A stretch of DNA of 64,000 nt from Pontiellaceae bacterium (GCA_016937945.1 JAFGVP010000013.1:31446-95445), one strand, 5' to 3'; numbered from the stretch's first letter, positions 1 through 11,277 are shown. The notes: generated from the letters alone by a model not told the origin. A program made the numbers and translations.

Positions 1-290
1 ATAAAACGGCTGAATGGATGCAGTTTTCCGGGTACGAGGCGGGGCGTTTGCTGCATGAAGAAAAAAACACGCGGGGCATTTGTGAGCAGACCGTATCCTA
101 TCCGGTCAGGTATTGTTTTTCGGAAGGAGAGTATTCCGGCCGGTATTGCCGAGAGGGCAAAGGTCAATAGTCCGGTCAGCATGATGGCTGCAGGGATTCC
201 CTGATCAATGGGTTTTATGATCATCTGGTAACATGTCCAGAGGAAAAATATGTGACACAAATATATGCCGCAACTCGCCGCTGTCCAATC
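1..290 (-). pseudogene. Acyltransferase family 3-like C-terminal fragment (partial)
   Basis: Translating the minus strand gives an uninterrupted frame from about position 290 to the window edge. It contains a run resembling the last membrane helices of acyltransferase-3 (OafA/YrhL-type) proteins: a GIYLCHIFFLW-like segment, then a second hydrophobic stretch around LTGLLTFALSAIPAGIL. The expected N-terminal helices would lie above position 300, where an IS4-family transposase remnant now sits, so the gene looks cut off at its 5' side. The frame is still open at position 1, so the true end is outside the window. The family call rests on hydrophobic pattern and a short motif only. It could be another polytopic membrane protein. 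Confidence 0.4.
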
Positions 291-405
291 GTTTGAAGTA
301 CAATACGATGTAGGGCATCTAAAATGAATATGTTGCAAATGGAATCGGCTCTTGCCGAGCTGATCCGGGTTTGGGGATATGATCATTCCCTTTCACAGGG
401 GGTGA

Positions 406-1016
406 GTGATGTATTCCGGTGCAACGGTCTTTTCTCAGTTAATGCAACAACTTCCATGGTGGCGATTCCTGGACCTGGATCGCCGTTACCAGAGCGATTA
501 CAAGGTCAAGACCTTCCGGTGCGCAGAACACTTCCGTGTGATGGCTTTTGCTCAACTGACGTATCGTGAAAATCTGCGCGATATCGAAGCGTGTCTTTGT
601 GCGATGGAACCGAAACTCTATCATATAGGGATTCGCGCACGGTCTCCCTGAACAACCTGTCCAACGCGAACGAAAACCGCGACTGGCGCATTTATGCCGA
701 GTTCGCACAGGTGCTCTCCAGCAGGTCAAAGCGCTTGGCATCAACGATTCGGCATTCCCCGATTTGGAGGCAACGGTTTATGCGCTCGATTCGACCACGA
801 TCGATCTATGCATGACGCTGTTTCCGTGGGCGCATTTTCGCCGGGCGGGTGCTGGTGTTTCTTGCCAACGACTTTTCGTTGACGGCACTGATTGCCGATC
901 TTTGCAAGGGGCGTTGGCAGATCGAACTGTTCTACAAGTGGGTCAAACAGCATCTACGCATAAAGGCCTTCTTCGGAACCGGCGCGAACGAAGTCAAGAC
1001 CCAGATATGGATTTAG
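406..1016 (+). pseudogene. IS4-family transposase remnant, internally deleted and frameshifted
   Basis: Three reading frames together spell a transposase of the IS4 family. Positions 406-650 give the N-terminal domain (VFSQLMQQLPWW, then FAQLTYRENLRDIEACL and KLYHIGIR). A second frame gives NANENRDWRIYAEFAQVL. A third gives TVYALDSTTIDLCMTLFPWAHFR, containing the first catalytic Asp. It then jumps directly to VFLANDFSLTALIADLCKGRW and the E-containing motif IELFYKWVKQHLRIKAFFGT, ending at a TAG at 1014-1016. The whole centre of the protein, including the second catalytic Asp, is missing (I estimate well over 100 residues). The copy cannot be active. No terminal inverted repeats were identified. 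Confidence 0.85.
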
Positions 1017-1097
1017 GTAAATTGCAGTTTCCGGAAATGATCCCAATCGGCTCTTTTCAAGCGGATACGCTTCTAGTAGTTTGGTTTTCGAGGTTTT

Positions 1098-2069
1098 ATG
1101 CATTCCATTTCACGAAAGCTGTTTCTCTATCAGATCGTCCTGCTTGCAGGGTGCCATTCCGCGACGCCGGCCATTGCGGCGTCCGGCAGCAGCACGGTGT
1201 CGCTGGCCTACATGGCGCGGCTCTACACCATGAAGACCTCCCGGTCGGGGACCAGAATCCGCATGGAGAACAAGTGGAACAGCCTGGAATTCGAAACCAA
1301 CGGCCGCCGCGTCTGGATTAACGGCATCATGGTCTGGCTGCATCATCCCTGTCGCGGATCCGGCAACAACTGGTCTATTCGCGAAGAGGATTTTAAAAAA
1401 GGGGTGGATCCCATTCTTCGGGCCTACTCCTATGTGCCGAAAAAGACGCCGAAGGTGGTGGTTCTCGATCCCGGTCACGGCGGCAAGGATACGGGCGCCA
1501 TCGGCCCGAACAAGGTGTACGAAAAGAATGTCGTGCTCGATATTGCGCATCGCGTTCGTAAACATCTGGAATCCCGGAAGATTACCGTCCGCATGACGCG
1601 CACCGGCGATACGTTTCCTTCGCTGCCGGATCGCTCCGACTATGCGACCAAAGTGTCGGCCGACCTGTTTATCAGTATTCATGCAGATGGCGCCGGCGAT
1701 GCCAGCGCCTGCGGCGTGGAAACCTTTATCACGGCGGTGGCCGGCGGCGATTCAAGCAATCACTATGGAGAAGGTGCCGATACATTCCCCGTGCTGAATA
1801 ACAAGTTTGACTCCGCCAATGCGGTGCTCGGTTTTTCCCTGCAGAGCAATCATGTGAAAGCCAGCGGACGGAGTGACCGCGGGCTGCGCCGCGCCCGTTT
1901 TTCCGTAATCAAGAATGCTCCCTGTCCGGCGGCGCTGGTTGAATGCGGGTTTCTGACCAATCCTTCCGAAGAGTCGCTCCTCAACAGCGCCAGCTTCCGC
2001 GAAAAAGTGGCCGGAGGAATCACGAACGGCGTTCTCGGATACTTTACCCTGGTCCAGCGCGCACGCTGA
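1098..2069 (+). CDS. N-acetylmuramoyl-L-alanine amidase (Amidase_3), exported
   Basis: This 323-residue protein is a zinc-dependent peptidoglycan amidase that should cleave the bond between MurNAc and the stem peptide. The N-terminus has a short positively charged stretch, a hydrophobic core and a lipobox-like LAGC around residue 18, so it may be a lipoprotein; an ordinary Sec site a little later (PAIA) is the alternative. Residues about 35-100 resemble a small cell-wall or copper-amine-oxidase-N-like beta domain. The Amidase_3 domain fills residues about 118-320 and shows the expected zinc and catalytic motifs: LDPGHGG (His127), an EKN motif, ISIHADG and ALVECGFLTN. It stands alone between IS debris and the thiC riboswitch. 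Confidence 0.9.
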   Translation: MHSISRKLFLYQIVLLAGCHSATPAIAASGSSTVSLAYMARLYTMKTSRSGTRIRMENKWNSLEFETNGRRVWINGIMVWLHHPCRGSGNNWSIREEDFKKGVDPILRAYSYVPKKTPKVVVLDPGHGGKDTGAIGPNKVYEKNVVLDIAHRVRKHLESRKITVRMTRTGDTFPSLPDRSDYATKVSADLFISIHADGAGDASACGVETFITAVAGGDSSNHYGEGADTFPVLNNKFDSANAVLGFSLQSNHVKASGRSDRGLRRARFSVIKNAPCPAALVECGFLTNPSEESLLNSASFREKVAGGITNGVLGYFTLVQRAR

Positions 2070-2127
2070 ATCCGCCAACGTCCCCTTTTTTAATTTGCAT
2101 GCCTGCGGTTTTCCGGTAGCTTGCCTC

Positions 2128-2212
2128 CTCGTTCGCTAGGGGAGCCCATGGGATGGGCTGAGATGAAAACCCTTGGAACCTGTGCGGGTTATGCCGCGAA
2201 GGGAAGCGATAA
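2128..2212 (+). promoter_or_regulatory. TPP riboswitch (THI element) upstream of thiC
   Basis: The stretch contains the conserved thiamine-pyrophosphate aptamer strings in order: a GGGGAGCCC segment, GGCTGAGA, the ACCCTTGGAACCTG segment and a GGGTTATGCC...GAAGGGAAGC 3' part. These are the P2/J3-2 and P4/P5 core elements of the THI box. It sits about 110 nt before the thiC start, in the same direction. Thiamine pyrophosphate should therefore repress thiC. Whether control is at transcription or translation cannot be told: no clear terminator hairpin with a T-run is visible between the aptamer and the ATG, which slightly favours control of translation. Confidence 0.95.
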
Positions 2213-2316
2213 CTTCTTCCTTTCCGCCTTCCGCACTTGGTAATTCGCCATGGAACAGTCCGGCGCTGTGTGCCGGTTTCCGGTTGACTGGTCCACGGCC
2301 TTAAAACAGGTGATAG

Positions 2317-3930
<1,614 letters not shown>

Positions 3931-3991
3931 TCGCGGTCGGCACGGCAGGACGACGTCCGCAGATTCATTGAGCGTCACCACGAAGACAGGA

Positions 3992-4032
3992 AGGGCACGA
4001 AGTATACGCGATATTCTTCGTGCTCTTTTTTT
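3992..4032 (+). terminator. Intrinsic terminator after thiC, built from a CACGAAG repeat
   Basis: An 11-bp stem (3992-4002 with 4016-4026, one G-T pair) encloses a 13-nt loop and is followed by a run of seven T. The stem carries the CACGAAG/CTTCGTG word, which also occurs just upstream near 3979 and in a loose form near 42890. This suggests the terminator was made from a dispersed intergenic repeat. Confidence 0.8.
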
Positions 4033-4322
4033 ATTCAAGGAACGTTTGACGCTTCGCTGCCTCGGCTTCGCGAGGCCTGTCACTTCGTGTTCCGCTCCTC
4101 GTTCGGGTAAACGTCGGTTACACAGGTGAAGTATTCCCTCTGAATGTATAGCTCCCGCTTACCCGCAGGGAAGCGGGTTTGGGCGATGAAGGCGTTGCGG
4201 TCCTCATATTCGTATGGGCTTTTGCCGCACTGGCGAAAAAAGTCGTACTTTCCTGAGCAATTCCGATGCGTGAATGACGCTTATTACAGGTAAAGCCCCC
4301 TAAGAAAGGAACAGGGAATGTT
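4033..4322. other. Intergenic region between thiC and the beta-galactosidase gene; no gene seen
   Basis: No convincing coding frame was found. It holds a GC-rich hairpin near 4153-4177 (CCCGCTT with AAGCGGG) without a strong T-run, and a second small palindrome near 4060-4075. The last 60 bases before 4323 presumably contain the promoter of the beta-galactosidase gene, but I could not assign boxes. Confidence 0.5.
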
Positions 4323-7300
4323 ATGTCGAACGTCCAATTTACAGCTGCGTGGAGCCTGCTAGCGATGGTTTCCGTTGGAATTGCCGGAAATCCCCGATGG
4401 GAGGATCAGTCGGTTTTTCGCGTAAACCGTGAAGAACCGCATGCCGTAAAAATGCCGTTTCCGACGGCGGAAGAGGCCATGAGCCTGACGCGCATGGAGA
4501 GTCCGTGGGCCATGCTGCTGAACGGGGCGTGGCGTTTTTACTGGGCGCCGACCTCCGACCAGTTTGATCGGGCGGTCCCCGGTTTTTCCGCAACGGATTT
4601 TGATGATACAGAATGGGATCTGCTAACGGTTCCTTCCAATGTCGAACTGCATGGATACGGTACGCCGCTCTATGTCAGCGCCGGTTATGTGATCGCCAAA
4701 ACGCCGCCGAAAGTGACGGAGGTGCCGTATGAAACCTGGAAGACCGTTGAGGAGCGGAATCCGACCATGGCCTATCGCCGCAGCTTTTCCCTGCCGGCGG
4801 ACTGGGCCGGACGCGAAACCTTCATCACCTTTAATGGCGTGGAATCGGCCTTTGAGCTTTATGTGAACGGACAGGAGGTCGGTTATTCCCAGGGAAGCCG
4901 GACTCCGGCGGAATTCCGCATTACGCCGTATCTTAAACCGGGCGAAAACCGGTTGGCGGTGAAGGTGTATCGCTACAGCGACGGCACCTTCCTTGAAGAT
5001 CAGGATTTCTGGCACCTCTCCGGTATATTCCGCGATGTCTATCTCTGGTCCGCTGCAACGCTGGACCTTTGCGATTTCGAAGTGCAGGCATCGCTGGATG
5101 ATTCGTATGAGAAGGGCGTGTTTACGCTGAAGTGCGATATTCATAATTATGGTGAACGCTCACAGAAATATACCCTTCAGGCGGCGCTGATGGATGACCG
5201 GCAGAAGGTGATTGCCCGGTTTTCGCAGCAGGGCGATGTGTTCGGCGGTAAGGCACAGGAAAAGAGTTTCTCCGAAAAGAACCTGAAGATTCAGCCATGG
5301 TCAGCAGAAGCGCCGAATCTCTATACCCTGATGATCTGCCTGAAAGATGGCAAGGGGCGGGATCTTGCCTATTACAAACAGCAGGTCGGATTCAAACGGC
5401 AGGAAATCAAAAACGGCAATCTGTTGATCAACGGCCAGCCGATCCTGATCAAGGGCGTGAACCGGCATGATCATGACCACATCACCGGTCACTATGTGTC
5501 GGAAGAGACGCTGCGCTCCGAGCTGGATGCCATGAAGCGCCTGAATATCAATGCCATTCGTACGTCACACTATCCGAATGATCCCCGATTCCTGGAACTG
5601 GTCAATGAATACGGCTTTTACGTCATTAACGAAGCCAACATTGAGACGCACGGTTTCGGAACGAATCCACAGAACCAGCTGGCCAACGACGAATCGTGGT
5701 ATCCGGCCATGCTGGCGCGGGTGGAAGCTTCCGTGGAAACCTTCAAGAACCAGCCCTGCATCTTTGCGTGGTCGCTGGGTAATGAGTCCGGCACCGGACC
5801 TAATTTTGAAAAGCTGGCGGGATGGATTCATGAGCGGGAGCCTTCGCGTCCCGTGCATTACGAGGGTTCCTGGGGGGCGTCGCCGCCATACCATTATGTC
5901 GATTATGAGTCGCCGATGTATTATCCCATTTCCCGGTTGGAGCCGTGGTGCCGGAAAATGGAGGAGAAACCCGGGAATGAACAAAAGCCGTTGATTCAGT
6001 GCGAATACAGTCATGCCATGGGAAATTCCTGCGGCGGGCTGGATGAATACTGGGCTTTGATCCGGCGCGAGCCGCTGCTGCAGGGCGGATTTATCTGGGA
6101 TTGGCGCGATCAGGGTATTCTTCGAACCAGTCCGGCGCCGGCCGGCCGGGTTGCGGCGGTCACCATGCTGGATCCCGAGCGGTTTGTATCCGAAGACGGT
6201 TCGCTGAACTATTTTGCCTATGGCGGGGATTACGGCGAAGAGCCGAACAGCGATAATTTTTGCATGAACGGCGTGGTCGGTTCGGATCTACAGCCGAATC
6301 CGCATGCAGTGGAGGTGGCGTATCAGTATCGATCCATCCTGACGTCGGGCGTCGATCTTAAGGCCCGCATGCCCGTCGTCCGTGTTTTCAATGAAAACTT
6401 TTTTGTTCCGTTGCGCAATCAGCCGGTTAAATGGACCGTGCTCGAAGACGGTTTGCCTGTCGCATCCGGAACGCTGACGATTGATAAACTGGCGCCTCAG
6501 TCGGAAACGCAATTAACGATTCCGGCGCCGTTGATTCCGATCGTGTCTGATCGGGAATATCACCTCAATCTGGAATATCTGCTGGGCACGGACCACCCGT
6601 GGGCGCCCGGTGATCACGTTGTTGCCCGCGATCAGCTGGTGTTGGGCTGGGGCGGCGCGAACCGTCGGCCATATGTTGCGCATTCCTCGTCGCCGACCAC
6701 GATGAAAGCGGAAGACGATCGGGTGATTCTGCGGAACGGAAATGCACAGGTAACGATCAATGAAAAAACGGCGCAGGTGGAATCCTATACGCTGGATGGA
6801 CGCGAATATCTGGTGAAGCCGCTGACGCTCAACTTCTGGCGGCCGCCGAACGATAATGACCGCGGTCTTTCCCGTGAGATACAGGACGCGTGGGCGCAGT
6901 GGAAAAATGCCGGCGACGGCGCCGTGGTCACCAATTCCACGGTCGTTCAGATCAATGATCGCTATGAGTTGACGTATCAGCTCTCCGTGCCTGTGGGTGA
7001 GTCCGGCGCAACGATCAAATATGTTTTTCCCGGCGATGGGTCGCTGGGCGTATTTCTGAAAATGGAACCAAAAGGCGAAAAACTGCCGGTCATTCCCCGC
7101 ATCGGGTTCCAATGTTCGATTGCGCCTGAATTCCGGGAGTGGAGCTGGTTCGGGCGCGGGCCGGAGGAAAACTACAGCGATCGGAATGAAGGCACATTCG
7201 TGGGCCGATGGAACGGTGATGTTCAGACGCTGTGGTGTGCCTATACCGAGCCGCAGGAAACCGCCAACCGGACCGATGTGCGGAATGCGGCCTTTCTGGA

Positions 7301-7559
7301 TAAAGAGGCGCATGGGTTGGAGATTCTTGCCGGTAACGGCGCTCTTCTTGAAGTCGGGGCCTATCCGTTCCTTCAATCGGATCTCGAAGGCGTCCGGCAT
7401 CCTCTCGATATTTCGTTGCGGGATTTGATCACGGTGCAGATTGCGCATCGCCAGATGGGCGTGGGCGGAGAAAACAGCTGGGGCGCATGGCCGCGGCCGG
7501 ATCATTTGATCCAGCCAGAAGGCGTTTATGAATACGGCTTCATTCTGAAGCTGCGATAA
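4323..7559 (+). CDS. Glycoside hydrolase family 2 beta-galactosidase (LacZ-type)
   Basis: This 1078-residue protein has full LacZ architecture: an N-terminal sugar-binding jelly roll (about residues 40-245), an Ig-like domain, the catalytic TIM barrel (about 370-660), a second Ig-like region and a large C-terminal galactosidase small-chain domain (about 800-1078). The acid/base glutamate is Glu488 in LGNESGTG and the nucleophile is Glu561 in QCEYSHAMGNS. Both match the LacZ pattern, and the NEANIETHG motif lies before them. A weak hydrophobic N-terminus (residues 7-21, ending near GIAG) suggests export, in line with polysaccharide-degrading relatives, though cytoplasmic location is possible. 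It is a single-gene unit. The actual substrate (lactose or a beta-galactosyl side chain of a marine glycan) cannot be read from sequence. Confidence 0.93.
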   Translation: MSNVQFTAAWSLLAMVSVGIAGNPRWEDQSVFRVNREEPHAVKMPFPTAEEAMSLTRMESPWAMLLNGAWRFYWAPTSDQFDRAVPGFSATDFDDTEWDLLTVPSNVELHGYGTPLYVSAGYVIAKTPPKVTEVPYETWKTVEERNPTMAYRRSFSLPADWAGRETFITFNGVESAFELYVNGQEVGYSQGSRTPAEFRITPYLKPGENRLAVKVYRYSDGTFLEDQDFWHLSGIFRDVYLWSAATLDLCDFEVQASLDDSYEKGVFTLKCDIHNYGERSQKYTLQAALMDDRQKVIARFSQQGDVFGGKAQEKSFSEKNLKIQPWSAEAPNLYTLMICLKDGKGRDLAYYKQQVGFKRQEIKNGNLLINGQPILIKGVNRHDHDHITGHYVSEETLRSELDAMKRLNINAIRTSHYPNDPRFLELVNEYGFYVINEANIETHGFGTNPQNQLANDESWYPAMLARVEASVETFKNQPCIFAWSLGNESGTGPNFEKLAGWIHEREPSRPVHYEGSWGASPPYHYVDYESPMYYPISRLEPWCRKMEEKPGNEQKPLIQCEYSHAMGNSCGGLDEYWALIRREPLLQGGFIWDWRDQGILRTSPAPAGRVAAVTMLDPERFVSEDGSLNYFAYGGDYGEEPNSDNFCMNGVVGSDLQPNPHAVEVAYQYRSILTSGVDLKARMPVVRVFNENFFVPLRNQPVKWTVLEDGLPVASGTLTIDKLAPQSETQLTIPAPLIPIVSDREYHLNLEYLLGTDHPWAPGDHVVARDQLVLGWGGANRRPYVAHSSSPTTMKAEDDRVILRNGNAQVTINEKTAQVESYTLDGREYLVKPLTLNFWRPPNDNDRGLSREIQDAWAQWKNAGDGAVVTNSTVVQINDRYELTYQLSVPVGESGATIKYVFPGDGSLGVFLKMEPKGEKLPVIPRIGFQCSIAPEFREWSWFGRGPEENYSDRNEGTFVGRWNGDVQTLWCAYTEPQETANRTDVRNAAFLDKEAHGLEILAGNGALLEVGAYPFLQSDLEGVRHPLDISLRDLITVQIAHRQMGVGGENSWGAWPRPDHLIQPEGVYEYGFILKLR

Positions 7560-7584
7560 GCTGATTCCTTATTTCGGGGCCCGG

Positions 7585-8374
7585 TCACTGACCGGGCGCC
7601 TCATCCATTACAGGAATCGGCGGAACGTCGGGGGTTCTTCCGGCCTGCTGCTCCAGCCGGCGGGCCTGAATATTCCGGACGATAAACCAGATGCCGATTC
7701 CCCAGACGAATGCGTTGGCGAAGAAAACCAAATGGGCGGCTCTCCCTGATAAATAGGTCGCAACCAGTTCCTTGGTCAGCGGATTGTAGAACGGGAGCTG
7801 CAGGACGCGGTTAATGTAATACAGCATATGACCGATGATGATGTTCTTTCCCATCACTAAAATCAGCGTCAGGCAAAAGGCGAGATACTGATAAAGGGCA
7901 AACAGAAGAATCCATGCAGGAGATCGATATAGGCGCCGGATTTTGCATTCCTTTTTTTTTTCCAAGGCGCGGGGCCAGAAAATGGATCAGGATAAAACCG
8001 ATGAAGGCTGTAAATGTTGCGTCAAATACCAGTTTGCCCGCCGGACAGGCGTTTTGGTCGAGGGGGGCGCTGATCATCGCAAATATAGGGATGATGAGCC
8101 ATGTCAGGAGAACCAGCAGCAACGTGGTCCACCAGCGCGGCCGCAGGAAACGCGACCTGAGCAGGAAAAAGTAGATCAGCGTCGCGGTTACTCCAACCAG
8201 CATTCCATTGATATACGCCGGTTGATACAGCTTATAAAACGAGTATGAATCGTCGCTTTCCGTATTGGTCCTCCATACGAACAACATTCCAATAAACGAG
8301 AGAATGAACGGCGGGATGAACCCGTTCAGGATGGTAACGACATAGGTGAAAACGGGCTTCCGCTGTTTTATCAT
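7585..8374 (-). pseudogene. Multi-pass membrane protein of unknown function, frame broken at an A10 tract
   Basis: Two overlapping minus-strand frames appear to form one protein. The 5' frame (from 8374) encodes four hydrophobic segments and reaches HFLAPRLGKKK at a run of ten A (minus strand) at 7952-7961. After that it turns into non-hydrophobic sequence that looks unnatural. The other frame continues from the same lysine run with ECKIRRLYRSPAW and two more hydrophobic segments, ending at 7585; by itself it would have only a TTG start and no ribosome-binding site. A one-base slip in the A10 tract therefore joins them into a protein of roughly 260 residues with about six membrane helices. 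Possible explanations are a true frameshift, slippage during transcription or translation, phase variation or a sequencing error. No family is recognised. Confidence 0.55.
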
Positions 8375-8414
8375 TTCTGCCTGGTCTTTCGGTTTTGGCG
8401 AATACGGCTTTGTT

Positions 8415-9623
8415 CTAGCGCATCCGATGGATCAGATAACTGCCGAGTGCGGCGAAGGCGATGACCGCCGTCCACGCGCCGGACCACGCCGCAATGTTGA
8501 ATGAGCCGATCACCTGGGCGACGTCGCTCCATGGACCGACCCAGATGTAGGTTCCGATTTCAGCGGTATCGAATGTTCCAATGTCTGACCACGGCGCTGT
8601 CCAGAAACTGATAAACTGGCGTTTGGCCAGATATTCCATCAAAAACTGGAGGGTGTAGAATCCGAAAAACATACCGATCGCAAACATGATCCCGGCCAGC
8701 GCACCTTTCCGTCCGGTATGTGCCCCGACGGGAATGCCGATGATGGTGGCAATGATGCAGACAAACGGCATCGTGAGCTTGTGATGAAAATTAACGCGGT
8801 ATTTGGTGAGCGTCGTGGCGGACAGGAACTGCTTGAAATCCGCCATGTAACGATAGAGGTCGAGCGACGATTTGAAGTCCGGTGGAATGGCTTCACCCAG
8901 AAAGTCGAACGGTGTTTCTTTAAGGGCGTGCATTTCCTTGATCTCAAAGGGCTGTGCCATGCCTTTAATGTTGCTCTGTTCGTCGTAATACTGGATGGCG
9001 CCATCTTCGAACCACCACTGATGATCCAGCCACTGACCTTTGGCGGCCGTGATTTTCAATTCGTCCGATCCATCGGGCCGTTGCTGGCGAAGGGTGATGC
9101 CGTGCATCACATATTTCGGCGGTCGGGTATCGAAGCTTTCGATATACCAGCTGTGTCCCAGAAGCGGGTTTTCATATGGAATGTTTTCGAAGTAGACATC
9201 CTCCGACGCCTTTTCCTGCTGCTTGAGCAGCTGGTCGGCGCGATAGGCATATTTGGGACCGAAGTATTCGTTCACAACGGCGGTAAAGAGGAAGCAGATA
9301 AATCCCATCAGCATATAGGGCCGGACGATGCGGTAGATGCTGATGCCGCTGGCCCTCATGGCGACAATTTCGCTGTGCCGCGTGAGCATGGAAAGACTGT
9401 ATAGTGTGGACAGCAGCAGGCAGATCGGAACAATGAAAATGACCATCGACGGCAGCTTGAGGCCATAGTACTGGAGCACGGTCAGAGCCGGAGTTCCGGC
9501 ATCCAGAAACTTTTCGGCGTTATCCATCAGGTCGGCAATAACGAAAAGCATCGTGAACGCCAGCAGCAGGTAAAGCAGCGGCATCAGCAGGTTGATAAAC
9601 AGGTATCGGACAAGAATCTTCAT
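8415..9623 (-). CDS. LptF/LptG-family permease (YjgP/YjgQ), lipopolysaccharide export
   Basis: A 402-residue inner-membrane protein with the LptF/G layout: three N-terminal helices (including VRYLFINLLMPLLYLLLAFTM-type and the conserved LSMLTRHSEIVAMRASGIS segment), a large periplasmic beta-jellyroll region (about residues 110-260), then three C-terminal helices. In E. coli, LptF and LptG pair with the LptB ATPase to push LPS towards the outer membrane. The start is taken at MKILVRYLF (9623); an upstream in-frame ATG at 9749 would add a non-hydrophobic tail and run into zwf. The gene diverges from zwf across about 105 bp. No partner lptF/lptG is adjacent, and which of the two it represents is not decided. 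Confidence 0.85.
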   Translation of the reverse strand: MKILVRYLFINLLMPLLYLLLAFTMLFVIADLMDNAEKFLDAGTPALTVLQYYGLKLPSMVIFIVPICLLLSTLYSLSMLTRHSEIVAMRASGISIYRIVRPYMLMGFICFLFTAVVNEYFGPKYAYRADQLLKQQEKASEDVYFENIPYENPLLGHSWYIESFDTRPPKYVMHGITLRQQRPDGSDELKITAAKGQWLDHQWWFEDGAIQYYDEQSNIKGMAQPFEIKEMHALKETPFDFLGEAIPPDFKSSLDLYRYMADFKQFLSATTLTKYRVNFHHKLTMPFVCIIATIIGIPVGAHTGRKGALAGIMFAIGMFFGFYTLQFLMEYLAKRQFISFWTAPWSDIGTFDTAEIGTYIWVGPWSDVAQVIGSFNIAAWSGAWTAVIAFAALGSYLIHRMR

Positions 9624-9729
9624 AATATACAGGCTTCGTACGGTAGCGGGAAAACGCAGGCACGGCAAGCGTTGAAAAGCCGGCGGGGCCTGTGTAGGAT
9701 TTGCGTGATTCAACAAGGAGTATTTTATC

Positions 9730-11259
9730 ATGCCTGAGGGAGAAATCATTGGCGAAAGCCGCGTTCAGGATTCCGTAACGATTGTTATTTTCGGAGCGTC
9801 GGGCGATCTAACGCATCGTAAGCTGATTCCGGCGCTTTACATTGCCTATGCACAGGGCCTGCTGCCGGCGCGGTTTACCATTGTGGGCTTTGCGCGACGC
9901 GAGTATGACGATGCCGTTTTTCAGCAGATGTTGGCGAAATCGATCCAGCAGTTTTCCCGTCTGGAAACGGATCCGGAAACCGTGGCCCGGTTTGTCGAGC
10001 ATGTCCGCTATCACAAGGGCGATATTTCCACGCCAGGGGCGTATGAATCGCTAAAGGCGCGTTTTTCCGATACAGAAACCTACCCTGAAAACCGGCTCTA
10101 TTACCTCTCCATCATTCCGTCCCTGTTTGCTCCGGCGGTCAAGCTGCTGAAAGAGGCCGGGCTGGTGGCTAAACCCGGGGCGGAGCACTGGACGCGCGTG
10201 GTCATTGAAAAACCGTTTGGCAAGGACCTCAAGAGTGCCATGGCGCTGAATACCAAACTGCTGAAATACCTCAGCGAGTGCCAGATCTATCGCATCGACC
10301 ACTATCTGGGGAAAGAAACGGTTCAGAACATTCTGTCGTTCCGTTTTGCCAATGCCATTTTTGAGCCGGTGTTTAATCGCAGCTATATCGACCACATCCA
10401 GATTACGGCGGCCGAAACCGTCGGCATGGAGATGGGGCGGGGCGGTTATTATGATGAATACGGTGCCCTGCGCGACATGGTGACCAACCATCTGCTGCAG
10501 CTGCTCTGTCTGGTGACAATGGAGGCGCCCGGTGATCTTTCGGCGGAATCGATCCGGAATGAAAAGGTCAAGGTGCTCAATGCGATGCGTCTGGATATCC
10601 GGAAAAACATTTCGGATGCGGTGTGCCGCGGGCAATATGGCAAAGGTACAGACGCGGAAGGCAAGCCGATTACGGCGTATCTCGATGAGGATCGGATTGA
10701 TCCGAAATCGACGACCGAGTCTTTCGCGGCGATGCGCCTTTCCATTAATAACTGGCGTTGGGCCGGTGTTCCGATCCTGTTGCGGACCGGCAAGCGTATG
10801 GCAAAGAAGACCACTGAAATCGTGGTGCAGTTCAAGGTGCCCCCGTTGCAGCTTTTTCAGCAGGTGGAATGCGATGACGATGTCTGCGACATCACCCGTA
10901 TCAAGCCCAATACCCTGATTTTTCAGATTCAGCCGAATGAGGGCATTTTGTTGCAGGTCGGGACCAAGCGTCCGGGAATGCGTTTCGTGGTGGAAGATGT
11001 GAAGATGGATTTTTCCTATTCCGGAACGTGGAAAAAGTCTTTGCCTGAGGCGTACGAGCGCCTGCTGCTTGACACTCTGCACGGCGATTCCACGCTCTTT
11101 ACCCGTTCCGACGAGGTAGAGGCGGAGTGGCGCGTGGTTCAGCCGATTCTGGATAATCTGGATCGACTGCAGCCCTACACCTATCCGCCCGGGGAATGGG
11201 GTATGCCGGAGGCCGACTGGCTGTTTCACGGCGTGGAAGGAAAGTGGCGGAATAAGTGA
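9730..11259 (+). CDS. zwf: Glucose-6-phosphate 1-dehydrogenase
   Basis: The enzyme oxidises glucose-6-phosphate to 6-phosphogluconolactone with NAD(P)+ and feeds the oxidative pentose phosphate pathway. The 509-residue length is normal. Visible motifs are the nucleotide-binding GASGDLTHRKL at residues about 19-29, EKPFGKDL and the active-site RIDHYLGKETVQN with the substrate-binding His and Lys. The start has a good AAGGAG ribosome-binding site eight bases upstream. It is followed 18 bp later by cutA in the same direction, probably one transcript. No pgl or gnd is in the window. Confidence 0.97.
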   Translation: MPEGEIIGESRVQDSVTIVIFGASGDLTHRKLIPALYIAYAQGLLPARFTIVGFARREYDDAVFQQMLAKSIQQFSRLETDPETVARFVEHVRYHKGDISTPGAYESLKARFSDTETYPENRLYYLSIIPSLFAPAVKLLKEAGLVAKPGAEHWTRVVIEKPFGKDLKSAMALNTKLLKYLSECQIYRIDHYLGKETVQNILSFRFANAIFEPVFNRSYIDHIQITAAETVGMEMGRGGYYDEYGALRDMVTNHLLQLLCLVTMEAPGDLSAESIRNEKVKVLNAMRLDIRKNISDAVCRGQYGKGTDAEGKPITAYLDEDRIDPKSTTESFAAMRLSINNWRWAGVPILLRTGKRMAKKTTEIVVQFKVPPLQLFQQVECDDDVCDITRIKPNTLIFQIQPNEGILLQVGTKRPGMRFVVEDVKMDFSYSGTWKKSLPEAYERLLLDTLHGDSTLFTRSDEVEAEWRVVQPILDNLDRLQPYTYPPGEWGMPEADWLFHGVEGKWRNK

Positions 11260-11277
11260 TATGGTAAAGGGTTCAGA

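Noticed and set aside
4153..4177. Hairpin before the beta-galactosidase gene as a terminator
   Set aside because: The stem is good but it is not followed by a sufficient T-run, and a stronger terminator already follows thiC.
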